A stretch of DNA of 64,000 nucleotides from Chryseobacterium sp. OV279 (GCF_900128945.1 NZ_FQUD01000005.1:124001-188000), one strand, 5' to 3'; counted from the stretch's first letter, positions 6,737 through 13,662 are shown. The notes: generated from the sequence alone by a model not told the origin. A program made the numbers and translations.

Positions 6737-6810
6737 GCAGAAATGGCGGAACTGGCAGACGCGCTTGATTTAGGATCAAGATATTGAGGGTTCGAATCCC
6801 TTTTTCTGTA
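6737..6810 (+). tRNA. tRNA-Leu(TAG) with a class I variable loop
   Basis: Acceptor GCAGAAA/TTTCTGT, D-arm GCG..CGC, anticodon arm CTTGA-TTTAGGA-TCAAG (TAG), T-arm GAGGG-TTCGAAT-CCCTT. The variable region is only ATATT (5 nt), while bacterial tRNA-Leu is normally class II with a long arm. This truncation should affect LeuRS recognition. Confidence 0.8.
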
Positions 6811-6899
6811 CAAAACATGAATGATGAAAGATGATTGATAAATATCCATAGGACTATGTCGGGATTGCTCATTACCAATTACTCATTATATATAAACAG

Positions 6900-6972
6900 G
6901 GATCAGTGGTGTAGAAGGTCTGCACATTTGTCTGAAAAGCAAAAGGGAACCGTTCAATTCGGTTTTGATCCA
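6900..6972 (+). tRNA. tRNA-Phe(GAA)
   Basis: Acceptor GGATCAG/TTGATCC, anticodon arm TTTGT-CTGAAAA-GCAAA (GAA), T-arm AACCG-TTCAATT-CGGTT, D-arm GTG..CAC. T-loop is TTCAA as in the Lys gene. Confidence 0.82.
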
Positions 6973-6979
6973 CAAAAAA

Positions 6980-7052
6980 TGATTCATAGTGTAATGGTTT
7001 AGCACACAAGACTCTGACTCTTGTTGTTCAGGTTCGAGTCCTGATGAATCAA
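6980..7052 (+). tRNA. tRNA-Gln(CTG)
   Basis: Acceptor TGATTCA/TGAATCA, D-arm GTG..CAC, anticodon arm CAAGA-CTCTGAC-TCTTG (CTG), T-arm TCAGG-TTCGAGT-CCTGA. It lies 7 nt after tRNA-Phe. Confidence 0.88.
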
Positions 7053-7061
7053 CAAAAAACT

Positions 7062-7132
7062 ACTCTGATAGTGTAATGGCAGCATCTCAGTCTCCAAAAC
7101 TGATGGTATTGGTTCGAGTCCGGTTCGGAGTG
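7062..7132 (+). tRNA. tRNA-Trp(CCA)
   Basis: Acceptor ACTCTGA/TCGGAGT, anticodon arm TCAGT-CTCCAAA-ACTGA (CCA), T-arm ATTGG-TTCGAGT-CCGGT, discriminator G as expected for Trp. Last tRNA of the array. Confidence 0.88.
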
Positions 7133-7266
7133 CAAAAAATGAAGGTCAATAGTGAATCGTCAATGGTGAATTTTATAAAATTGACAGTGAAACGAATTGA
7201 CAATTAACAATTGACAATTAACAATTGACAAATTAATATAAAACAGAATTTAAAACATGTAAAACA

Positions 7267-7752
7267 ATGGAAACGCAACAAGAAGTATGGCAGAATATGA
7301 AAGGAAATTTTTTCCAAAAATCTATCACACAGCTGGTAGAAGAAGCCATCATCCGCGAACAGGCTAACGGTCACCGCCTGAAAGTATGTGTGGGCTCAGA
7401 TTCCCACGTGTACGGCGAAGCGATCAGTTATGCTACGGCAGTAGTATTTGTACGGGAGGGAAAAGGAGCGTTTACCTTTATCAGAAAAGACAGAGAAATA
7501 CAGAAGATCAGTATCAAAGAACGAATGCTGAACGAGGTCAACAGATCCGTAGAAATTGCTTACGCTATCTGTGCCGTTCTGGATGCTTATGGTGTGGAAA
7601 TGGAGGTACACGCAGACATTAATACCGACCCTGATTTTAAGTCAAATGCAGCATTGAAAGATGCTATGGGCTATATTCTGGGAATGGGCTATGTGTTTAA
7701 AGCAAAACCTTACGCATTCGCAAGCACCAATTGTGCTGATATGATGGTGTAA
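7267..7752 (+). CDS. YkuK-family RNase H-like protein
   Basis: 161 residues, typical of the YkuK/DUF458 family with an RNase H-like fold. Visible acidic motifs are VGSDSH at about residues 42-47, a glutamate around residue 99 (VEIAYA region) and HADIN near residue 117, where family catalytic acids lie. It is the first protein gene after the tRNA array and stands 130 nt from tRNA-Trp. Known members have no firmly established substrate; the location between tRNAs and an RNA ligase suggests RNA processing or quality control. The start ATG follows an A-rich leader. The family call is from motif and length recognition. Confidence 0.8.
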   Translation: METQQEVWQNMKGNFFQKSITQLVEEAIIREQANGHRLKVCVGSDSHVYGEAISYATAVVFVREGKGAFTFIRKDREIQKISIKERMLNEVNRSVEIAYAICAVLDAYGVEMEVHADINTDPDFKSNAALKDAMGYILGMGYVFKAKPYAFASTNCADMMV

Positions 7753-7799
7753 TAAATAAAGATTGTATTCAAAGGCTTTCGGGCTTAAAAAATAACAGG

Positions 7800-8171
7800 A
7801 TGGAAATCACCAAAAGATTATTATTTCTGGATGATATAAGATACCCGATTGAGGCGTTTCATTATACCAAACAGGATATTTTCCTCAGAAAAGACTGGCA
7901 TATTGTTCGAGATTACGAGCAGTTTGTCAACAGAATTATGGAAAAAGGACTTCCGGAACTCATTTCTTTTGACCATGACCTGGCAGATGTTCATTATCTG
8001 AAGCCCAATGCTGACGAATACACTGAAAAAACAGGCTACGATTGTGCCAAATGGCTGGTAGAATATTGTATGGATAACTATTTAGATCTCCCAAAATTCT
8101 ATTGTCATTCCATGAATCCGGTGGGAAAGAAGAATATTCTAAGCCTTTTGGAAAATTTTAAACAACTATAA
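7800..8171 (+). CDS. Cyclic-phosphate-processing receiver-domain (cREC) protein
   Basis: 123 residues. The N-terminal LLFLDDIRYP and the central SFDHDLAD motif carry the acidic residues of a receiver-like fold, and YDCAKWLVEYC plus FYCHSMNPVGKKNI complete the pattern of the cREC family. In published comparative genomics cREC domains are predicted to act on 2',3'-cyclic phosphate ends in RNA repair loci. Here it lies between the YkuK gene and the RNA ligase operon, which fits that role. Activity is inferred from family and context. It starts 48 nt after the YkuK stop, so the two are probably co-transcribed. Confidence 0.75.
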   Translation: MEITKRLLFLDDIRYPIEAFHYTKQDIFLRKDWHIVRDYEQFVNRIMEKGLPELISFDHDLADVHYLKPNADEYTEKTGYDCAKWLVEYCMDNYLDLPKFYCHSMNPVGKKNILSLLENFKQL

Positions 8172-8188
8172 ACAACATTTTTAGATCA

Positions 8189-8225
8189 GCGCAAAAAGAT
8201 TGCGTTCTTACTTTTTTACTTTGCA
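8189..8225 (+). promoter_or_regulatory. Regulon promoter P1 (CGCA-N7-TGCG-N15-TTTGCA)
   Basis: CGCA at 8190-8193, seven bases, TGCG at 8201-8204, fifteen bases, TTTGCA at 8220-8225. The -7-like box reads TACTTTGCA. The same geometry occurs exactly at 13188, 28019 and 30217. The inverted repeat lies where an activator or repressor would contact polymerase. It serves the DinB remnant and the RNA ligase. Confidence 0.8.
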
Positions 8226-8325
8226 CAATCGTAATATCAAAGATTACTGAAAGAAAGAAGATGAAGATGATCGATAGAAAGGCAGGAAAATATTCCAGGC
8301 CTTTTGGAAAACGATAAACATTGTA

Positions 8326-8889
8326 ATGGATATTTTTAGATTAATTCAGAATATAAAAACGCATTTGAAACTCAATTTTGATGAGGTGGACAAGTGGTTT
8401 GAAAAAGATTAAAAAACATTGAATGCTCTACCTGCCAATGGAGGCTGGACGGTTCAACAGATTTTGGAACATATTTATCTTACCAACTTTTATTTACTCA
8501 TTCTCATTGAAAAAGGAACAAAAAAAGCAATGCGGAATTATCTTGAGCTTGATCTGAATTCCGAAATAAAAAACTACAGTTTCGATAATGAAAAATTTGA
8601 GAAAGTAGGGGAGTACGGTGCTTTTGAATGGATAAGACCAGAACATATGGAGCCGAAAGGAGAATTAAGTCTTAGTGAAATCAGGAATTTAATGAGTCAG
8701 CAGTATGATCAGTGTTTAAATTATTTAGACCTGATGAAAAATGGTGAAGGTCTCCTCTGTAAAACGACAATGACAGTGAATGGACTGGGAAAAATCAATG
8801 TATATGAATACATTTATTTCCTTTCACTTCACGCTCAGCGACACCTTACTCAAATGAAAAATAATGAATCAGAAACTATTAAAAACTAA
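8326..8889 (+). pseudogene. DinB-superfamily protein broken by an in-frame stop
   Basis: An ATG at 8326 opens a frame (MDIFRLIQNIKTHL...) that reaches TAA at 8410-8412 and continues in the same frame without another stop to 8889. The downstream part has the DinB/YfiT pattern: NGGWTVQQILEHIYL near the N-terminal half and LHAQRHLTQM near the C-terminus, giving His residues at the usual metal-binding sites. So one nonsense codon at codon 29 separates the first helix from the rest. It may be a pseudogene, a sequencing error, or restart at the TTG at 8419. DinB-like proteins are often thiol-dependent or stress hydrolases/transferases. Confidence 0.7.
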
Positions 8890-8896
8890 AAAAAAA

Positions 8897-9913
8897 ATGA
8901 TTTTCAAAACATATAACTCTATAGAAAACGCTTACCAAACCCGCGTGATCGATCAGATCAGGTTGCAGGGTTTTGGGGATGAGGTTTTCATTGTGCAGGA
9001 AAAGGTTCACGGTGCTAATTTCTCTTTCTTTACCGATGGAAAGGATATTAAAATCGCGAAGAGAACTGCCTTTATTGAAAAGGATGAAAAATTCTACAAC
9101 GCACACCTTATTTTAGAACGTTACAGAAAAAATGTAATTGATTTGTTCCAAAAAGTGAAAACCATTCACCCAGAATTGGAAACAGTAGTGATCTACGGTG
9201 AACTGTTCGGAGGTGGCTACAAACATAGAGAAGTAGAACCTGTAAAAGAGGCTATCAAAGTACAAAAAGGTATTGAATACGCACCTCATAACGAATTCTA
9301 TGGATTCGATATTAAATTGAACGGTACTACTTATTTGGATACCGATGTGGTGAATCAGATTTTTGAGGAAACCGGATTTTTCTACGCTAAAATTGTGTTT
9401 CAGGGTAGTTTGGAAGACGCTTTGAGGTTCCCGAATGTATTTGACTCTAAAATTCCGGGCTGGCTTGGCTTACCCGAAATGGAGAACAATATGTGCGAAG
9501 GAACGATTGTCAAAACTTTAAAAACCAGATATTTTGGAAACGGTGCCAGAGTTATTCTTAAAAACAAGAATGATAAGTGGGTCGAAAGATCTAAAATGGT
9601 GAAAAAAGACCGTAAAGACGTCCAAAAACCGGCAGATTTTTCAGAAAATGCTCAGAATATCTGGGAAGAAATTCAGAGGTACGCTACAGTCAACAGATTG
9701 CATAATGTGGTGAGCAAAGTGGGAGAATTTGAACCCAAAATGATAGGCAAGATCATAGGTCTTTTTGCTCAGGATATTTTGGAAGACTTTGGAAAAGATT
9801 TTCCGGATGCTTTCACTTCAGTGGAAAAAGACGAACAGAAAAGAATCAACAAAAAGTTGAATACTTTAGTGATTGATTTTATAAAAGAAGAGTTTATGAC
9901 TCTTAAAGTTTAG
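8897..9913 (+). CDS. Rnl2-family RNA ligase
   Basis: About 338 residues from the ATG at 8897 (MIFKTYNSIE). Nucleotidyltransferase motifs are clear: motif I EKVHGANF (adenylated lysine), motif III VIYGELFGG, motif IIIa EFYGFDI, motif IV EGTIVKT, motif V VILKNKN. The C-terminal third is a helical domain as in T4 Rnl2-type ligases. Such enzymes seal 3'-OH/5'-PO4 nicks in duplex RNA, including cleaved tRNAs or edited RNAs. It is driven by promoter P1 together with the DinB remnant and ends at a strong terminator. With the tRNA array, the cREC protein and Ro60 nearby, tRNA or Y-RNA repair is the likely role, by inference. Confidence 0.92.
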   Translation: MIFKTYNSIENAYQTRVIDQIRLQGFGDEVFIVQEKVHGANFSFFTDGKDIKIAKRTAFIEKDEKFYNAHLILERYRKNVIDLFQKVKTIHPELETVVIYGELFGGGYKHREVEPVKEAIKVQKGIEYAPHNEFYGFDIKLNGTTYLDTDVVNQIFEETGFFYAKIVFQGSLEDALRFPNVFDSKIPGWLGLPEMENNMCEGTIVKTLKTRYFGNGARVILKNKNDKWVERSKMVKKDRKDVQKPADFSENAQNIWEEIQRYATVNRLHNVVSKVGEFEPKMIGKIIGLFAQDILEDFGKDFPDAFTSVEKDEQKRINKKLNTLVIDFIKEEFMTLKV

Positions 9914-9943
9914 TTTCGGTATATTTTTACCGGAACTTTTTTA
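9906..9943 (+). terminator. Terminator after the RNA ligase
   Basis: 10-bp stem AGTTTCGGTA/TACCGGAACT with a TATTTT loop followed by TTTTT. The stem overlaps the stop codon region and separates the ligase transcript from the MBL gene. Confidence 0.85.
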
Positions 9944-9961
9944 TGTTTAAAAACTAATACA

Positions 9962-10906
9962 ATGATACAGGCAGAGATAAAAAGTCTTTTGAGAGAAGAC
10001 ATCAGCATATTAATAAAAATAGCAAATACAGCAAAACATTATTTGTGTGACTGCGGTGAAGCCAGCCAGCTGACGGTAAAAGAAATACAGTCGGTTTCAG
10101 CGGTGTTCATCAGCCATACACACATTGATCATTTTTCGAATTTTGACGGAATTTTCAGACATCAGATAGGTAGCGGAGAAAGAGTTGTGATCTGCGGACC
10201 GAAAAATATCCATCACCAGATTGAAGCACGGTTAAAATCTTACACATGGAATCTGATTGATGAAAAGGCCATTGAATATGAAATCCGTGAGATCATTTCC
10301 CCTGACGAAATTAATGTGTATATCCTTCGTCCACCGCACTGGAACCTGGAACTGATAAAGACGCAGAATTTTCTTTTTGAAGATGATCAGGTAAAAGTAG
10401 AGTTTGCCATTCTTGACCATAAAACAGATTCCATTGCATATCTGTTCAAAGAAAAGGATTCAGTGACCTTTCATGAAGAGGCTTCCGGCTTCAGAAAAGG
10501 AAAATGGATCAGTGAACTGAAAACGGCTTTTGAAAATAATGATGAAGATAAGGAAATTGAGATTGATGGAACCGTTTACAAAGCATCTGATCTGTTTTAT
10601 TTACTGACCAGAAATCAAGGTTACAGGCTTGGGGTAATCATGGATCATGCGGCAGATCAGGAAAATTATGAAAAGATAAAAGCGGTGTTCAGTGAGGCAG
10701 ACCTCGTGTATATCGAGAGTTTTTATAAAGATTCTGATCAGGAATTTGCAAAGCTGAATTACCACAGTTTTGCTTCTGCATCAGGAAAGATCATGAAAGA
10801 CTGTCAGGTGAAAAAAGCTATTCCCATTCACTTTTCAAGACGATATACGGAAACTGATGTTATTGAAATTGAAACTGCTTTTTATAAAGCATTTCACGAA
10901 AATTAA
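9962..10906 (+). CDS. Metallo-beta-lactamase-fold hydrolase, tRNase Z-like
   Basis: 314 residues. FISHTHIDHFSNFDG at about residues 50-64 is the HxHxDH zinc motif with the residues that follow it in RNase Z-type enzymes. Further metal ligands are probably GVIMDHAAD near residue 224, NYHSFASASG near residue 266 and IPIHFSRRY near residue 285 (HF-SRY is typical of tRNase Z). It is longer than a minimal MBL domain because of an acidic insertion around residues 185-205. tRNase Z matures tRNA 3' ends lacking an encoded CCA, which is the state of the tRNAs in the adjacent array. Function is inferred from motifs and context. Confidence 0.8.
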   Translation: MIQAEIKSLLREDISILIKIANTAKHYLCDCGEASQLTVKEIQSVSAVFISHTHIDHFSNFDGIFRHQIGSGERVVICGPKNIHHQIEARLKSYTWNLIDEKAIEYEIREIISPDEINVYILRPPHWNLELIKTQNFLFEDDQVKVEFAILDHKTDSIAYLFKEKDSVTFHEEASGFRKGKWISELKTAFENNDEDKEIEIDGTVYKASDLFYLLTRNQGYRLGVIMDHAADQENYEKIKAVFSEADLVYIESFYKDSDQEFAKLNYHSFASASGKIMKDCQVKKAIPIHFSRRYTETDVIEIETAFYKAFHEN

Positions 10907-10929
10907 TTAAAAATATGAACTACAAAAGA

Positions 10930-11200
10930 ATTGATTTTCTTAAACACAAAGACCACTACTAATCTTCACAAATAAGCACAATCATCTGTGTAGATCTGTG
11001 TAATCCATGGTTAAGAAAACGGTCTTTTTTAAACACAAATACCACAAATGAAACCACAAATATCCACAATCATCTGTGTAAATCTGTGAAATCCGTGGTT
11101 AAGAAAACGGTCTTTTTTTTAAAACAAATACCACCGAGTATTTACACAAACCAACAGAACATCTGTGTATTCTGTGTAATCCGTGGTTAAAAAAGATGTA
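10930..11200 (+). repeat. Three tandem-like copies of a CACAAAT...ATCTGTG...CCGTGGTTAA repeat
   Basis: Units of about 80-90 nt begin AAACACAAA and run through CACAATCATCTGTGTA and GTAATCC(A/G)TGGTTAAGAAAACGG to a T-run. Copies start near 10950, 11033 and 11123. Related copies occur at 27690-27770 and 27845-27925 beside Ro60. It is an intergenic repeat family with no coding potential; the T-runs may terminate transcription. The gap contains no other gene. Confidence 0.75.
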
Positions 11201-11231
11201 GTAAAAATTAAACAAACAAATTATTAAAAAA

Positions 11232-11807
11232 ATGAAACCAAATATATTTTTTACAGCGGACCATCATTTCGGTCACGCCAATATTATAAAATTTTCAGAG
11301 AGACCATTCGAGTCCTTAGACCATATGAATGAAGAACTGATCAAAAGATGGAATGAAAGAATCGGTACCAATGATACCGTCTACCACCTTGGTGATATCA
11401 GTTTAGGAAAACCGGATTTCACGAAAGAAATCCTCGACAGATTAAACGGTAATATTCATTTGATCAGAGGAAACCACGAAGGTGCTGCGCTCACATACCC
11501 CAAACGATTTGAATCCGTGAGAGATTATCATGAATTGAAAATTGATGAACCGGAAAACAGCAATGGCAAGCAGAAAATTATCCTCCTGCATTACGCCATG
11601 CGTACCTGGAACGGTTCACACCGCGGAGTTTGGCAGCTCTACGGCCATTCACACGGAACTTTACCCGATGACGAGATGGCCCTTAGCTTCGATGTGGGAG
11701 TAGACTGTCACGATTTCTACCCGATTTCTTACGAAGAAGTCAAAGAAATCATGAAGCGAAAAAAATGGACGCCCCCGTTTAGAGCAAGAGACAGTAGAGA
11801 TTTATAA
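11232..11807 (+). CDS. Calcineurin-like metallophosphoesterase
   Basis: 191 residues. Metal motifs in order: FFTADHHFGHANI (DxH), YHLGDIS (GDxx), LIRGNHE (GNHE), ILLHYA (H) and LYGHSHG (GHxH). This is a complete binuclear phosphoesterase site of the small YfcE-like group. Members act on phosphodiesters, sometimes 2',3'-cyclic phosphates. It lies between the tRNase Z-like enzyme and the two DEDDh exonucleases, which suggests removal of terminal phosphates from broken RNA before ligation. That substrate is inference. Confidence 0.85.
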   Translation: MKPNIFFTADHHFGHANIIKFSERPFESLDHMNEELIKRWNERIGTNDTVYHLGDISLGKPDFTKEILDRLNGNIHLIRGNHEGAALTYPKRFESVRDYHELKIDEPENSNGKQKIILLHYAMRTWNGSHRGVWQLYGHSHGTLPDDEMALSFDVGVDCHDFYPISYEEVKEIMKRKKWTPPFRARDSRDL

Positions 11808-11810
11808 GCT

Positions 11811-11850
11811 ATGAGTAATGAGTAATGAGTAATGAGTAATGAGTAATGAG
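11811..11850 (+). repeat. Tandem 7-mer repeat GAGTAAT
   Basis: About six tandem copies of TGAGTAA directly after the phosphoesterase stop. Such heptamer tracts recur in this genome (compare 27554-27600) and can change length by slippage. Confidence 0.8.
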
Positions 11851-11933
11851 TGGCGGCCATTGTAATGCCATTAGACTTCATACTTTATACATTTTACATT
11901 GTACTTCAATACTTTATACATTTTACAAAAGAA

Positions 11934-12479
11934 ATGAACACAACAAACGAAATATTAATCATCGATCTGGAAGCTACCTGCTGGGAAAATGACAGAATTC
12001 CCATTGGAGAGAAAGTCGATATTATAGAAATAGGGATTTGCAAACTGGATTTAAAATCAAAGGCCATTTCCCAAAAACAGAGCATTTATGTTATTCCTGA
12101 AAGATCAGAAATCAATGAATTCTGTACAAAACTGACCGGAATTACTCCGCAACTTATTGACGAAAAAGGAATCTATTTTGAAGAAGCCTGCGAAAAGATT
12201 CTGGATGAATATCATTCTTCAGACCTTACCTGGGCGGGCTTCGGAAACTTCGACAAGGAACAGATTTTCGAACAGTGCGACTGGCTTGGAATAGAGATTC
12301 CTTTTGGCGGACAATATCTGAATGTGATGGAAGAATTCAGAGAACATTTCAGACTCCATAAAATGATAGGCCTGAAAAGAGCTCTGGACTACCTGAAAAT
12401 GGATTTCGAAGGAAACCACCACAGCGGAGCAGACGATGCTTACAATGCTGCCAAAATTTTACGGAAGATTTTGGAGTAA
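11934..12479 (+). CDS. DEDDh 3'-5' exonuclease 1 (KapD/ERI1-like)
   Basis: 181 residues from the ATG at 11934; upstream in-frame sequence is AT-rich repeat and is excluded. Exo motifs: I at IIDLEATCW (D and E), II at WAGFGNFDKEQ (D), III at HHSGADDA (H and D). This gives a complete DEDDh site. The LEATCW form is typical of ERI1/KapD exonucleases, which trim RNA 3' ends. A second paralogue follows 75 nt downstream, so the pair arose by tandem duplication. A role in trimming damaged tRNA or Y-RNA ends is inferred from the location. Confidence 0.85.
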   Translation: MNTTNEILIIDLEATCWENDRIPIGEKVDIIEIGICKLDLKSKAISQKQSIYVIPERSEINEFCTKLTGITPQLIDEKGIYFEEACEKILDEYHSSDLTWAGFGNFDKEQIFEQCDWLGIEIPFGGQYLNVMEEFREHFRLHKMIGLKRALDYLKMDFEGNHHSGADDAYNAAKILRKILE

Positions 12480-12553
12480 ATATTAAAGACGGAAGCTATA
12501 GGCCAAAAGCCAAAAGCCATCTTCCCTCTTTTACAACATTAAATTTTAAACAA

Positions 12554-13105
12554 ATGAAAACAACAGAAAATATATTAATTATAGACCTGGAAGCCACCTG
12601 CTGGGACGACAGACCGCCCAGAGGCCAGGAAAGTGAGATCATCGAGATCGGCGTGTGCATTATGAATGCTGCCACCGGGAAGGTCTCAAAAAATGAAGGC
12701 ATTTTAGTGAAACCACAGTACTCAAAGGTGAGTACATTCTGTACAGAACTGACTTCCATTACACAAAATATGCTGGATGATGAAGGCATCATGCTGGAAG
12801 ACGCTCTGGATATACTTAGGGCGGAATACGATTCTGAGGACCTGACATGGGCGAGCTATGGCAACTATGACCTGAATATGCTGCAAAACCAGGCCAGAAG
12901 ATTCAATGTAGATTATCCGTTGAGCGATGACCATATCAATGTAAAAACATTGTTCGGGCAGCTGCATCCTACGGTAAGAAAAAGTGTAGGAATGAGCAGG
13001 GCCTTAGGTGAACTGAATCTCAAGCTGGAAGGTACGCACCACAGAGGTGTAGATGACGCGAAGAATATTGCGAAGATCTTGCATTGGTGCTTAAACCAGG
13101 CTTAA
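12554..13105 (+). CDS. DEDDh 3'-5' exonuclease 2 (KapD/ERI1-like)
   Basis: 183 residues, paralogous to the preceding gene. Motif I IIDLEATCWDD, motif II WASYGNYDLNM and motif III HHRGVDDA are intact, so both copies should be active. Differences are concentrated between motifs I and II, which may give separate substrates. A terminator follows the stop. Confidence 0.85.
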   Translation: MKTTENILIIDLEATCWDDRPPRGQESEIIEIGVCIMNAATGKVSKNEGILVKPQYSKVSTFCTELTSITQNMLDDEGIMLEDALDILRAEYDSEDLTWASYGNYDLNMLQNQARRFNVDYPLSDDHINVKTLFGQLHPTVRKSVGMSRALGELNLKLEGTHHRGVDDAKNIAKILHWCLNQA

Positions 13106-13136
13106 TGTAACAATTTAACCATACAACAGTATAGCA

Positions 13137-13170
13137 ATGACTCCCTTTTTTAGGGAGTTTTTTATTTTTT
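13137..13170 (+). terminator. Terminator after exonuclease 2
   Basis: GACTCCC/GGGAGTTT stem with a T-rich loop followed by TTTTATTTTTT. It closes the exonuclease transcript just before promoter P2. Confidence 0.8.
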
Positions 13171-13187
13171 ATCAAATTTTATTTTCT

Positions 13188-13224
13188 ACGCAGAATGATT
13201 GCGTAATACAGTTTTTACTTTGCA
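13188..13224 (+). promoter_or_regulatory. Regulon promoter P2 (CGCA-N7-TGCG-N15-TTTGCA)
   Basis: ACGCA at 13188-13192, TGCGT at 13200-13204, TTTGCA at 13219-13224 within TTTTTACTTTGCA. Geometry is identical to P1, P3 and P4. It drives the tRNA-like RNA and probably the small protein and slipin beyond. Confidence 0.85.
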
Positions 13225-13403
13225 TTATCAAAATGAAACAACACTGAAATTTTGAAAGACAGGTTTCAGTTAAAATATCAGGCAAGTCAGGTTGTGTGTT
13301 TCTGTATAACACCATTGCAGAAGAATTTGTTGAAAAACATTGTTTTCGTTCTGTTCAGCTTGGCCCGAAGGTTTGAGGAGTTCACCAAAAAACTTCTACC
13401 ATT

Positions 13404-13478
13404 AACTATTGTACGGAGGTTCGAATCCTTCTGTTTCCTTAAGGGGAAATATAACTCAAGAGGATAGAGTAAATAGTT
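13404..13478 (+). ncRNA. Circularly permuted tRNA-like module A
   Basis: Elements occur in the order: anticodon-stem 3' strand AACTATT, variable loop GTAC, T-arm GGAGG-TTCGAAT-CCTTC, acceptor 3' strand TGTTTCC, linker TTAAGG, acceptor 5' strand GGAAATA, TA, D-arm ACTC/GAGT, anticodon-stem 5' strand AATAGTT. Every stem pairs (acceptor 7 bp, T-stem 5, D-stem 4, anticodon-type stem 7). The acceptor end is closed by a loop, so the RNA cannot be aminoacylated. This is the architecture known for the tRNA-like domain of bacterial YrlA Y RNAs. Confidence 0.75.
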
Positions 13479-13485
13479 TTTTTGC

Positions 13486-13560
13486 GAAGGTTCGACTCCT
13501 TCTCTCAATTAGATTGAGATAGCTCAGTTGGTTAGAGCGCTACACTTCACATGTAGTTGA
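13486..13560 (+). ncRNA. Permuted tRNA-like module B (T-arm before D-arm)
   Basis: T-arm GAAGG-TTCGACT-CCTTC, acceptor 3' strand TCTCAAT, loop TAG, acceptor 5' strand ATTGAGA, TA, D-arm GCTC/GAGC, then a closed anticodon arm CTACA-CTTCACA-TGTAG. Here the anticodon arm is complete and no second T-arm follows, so the RNA looks like a tRNA split at the variable loop with its 3' half moved in front. A terminator follows at 13563. Confidence 0.7.
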
Positions 13561-13562
13561 AG

Positions 13563-13584
13563 ATAGACTGAAAATCTATTTTTT
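13563..13584 (+). terminator. Terminator after the tRNA-like RNA
   Basis: ATAGA-CTGAAAA-TCTAT followed by TTTTTT. It would end a ~350-nt RNA from P2; some read-through would supply the downstream small ORF and slipin. Confidence 0.65.
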
Positions 13585-13662
13585 ACAAAGTTTTCAATGT
13601 TTTCCTTTAAAAACATTTCTATAGAGAAAATCTGAGTTTTTTCAGTTGTTGAATCAACATTT

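Noticed and set aside
4789-7132. tRNA array as prophage or integrated element
   Set aside because: No integrase, phage structural gene or attachment repeat found; flanking genes are RNA-processing genes on the same strand.
8205-8225. TTGCA as the -12 box of a sigma-54 promoter (RtcR-type control)
   Set aside because: No GG -24 element 10 nt upstream in any of the four promoters; the TAC-TTTGCA context fits a Bacteroidota -7 box better.
8260-8316. Third leader peptide and terminator downstream of P1
   Set aside because: A short ORF (ATGAAGATG...) and a hairpin AAGGC/GCCTT exist, but the hairpin is irregular and lies inside the ORF, so no attenuator logic is evident.
13252-13467. 71-codon ORF over the tRNA-like RNA
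   Set aside because: It overlaps permuted tRNA stems that pair fully; the RNA structure explains the sequence better.
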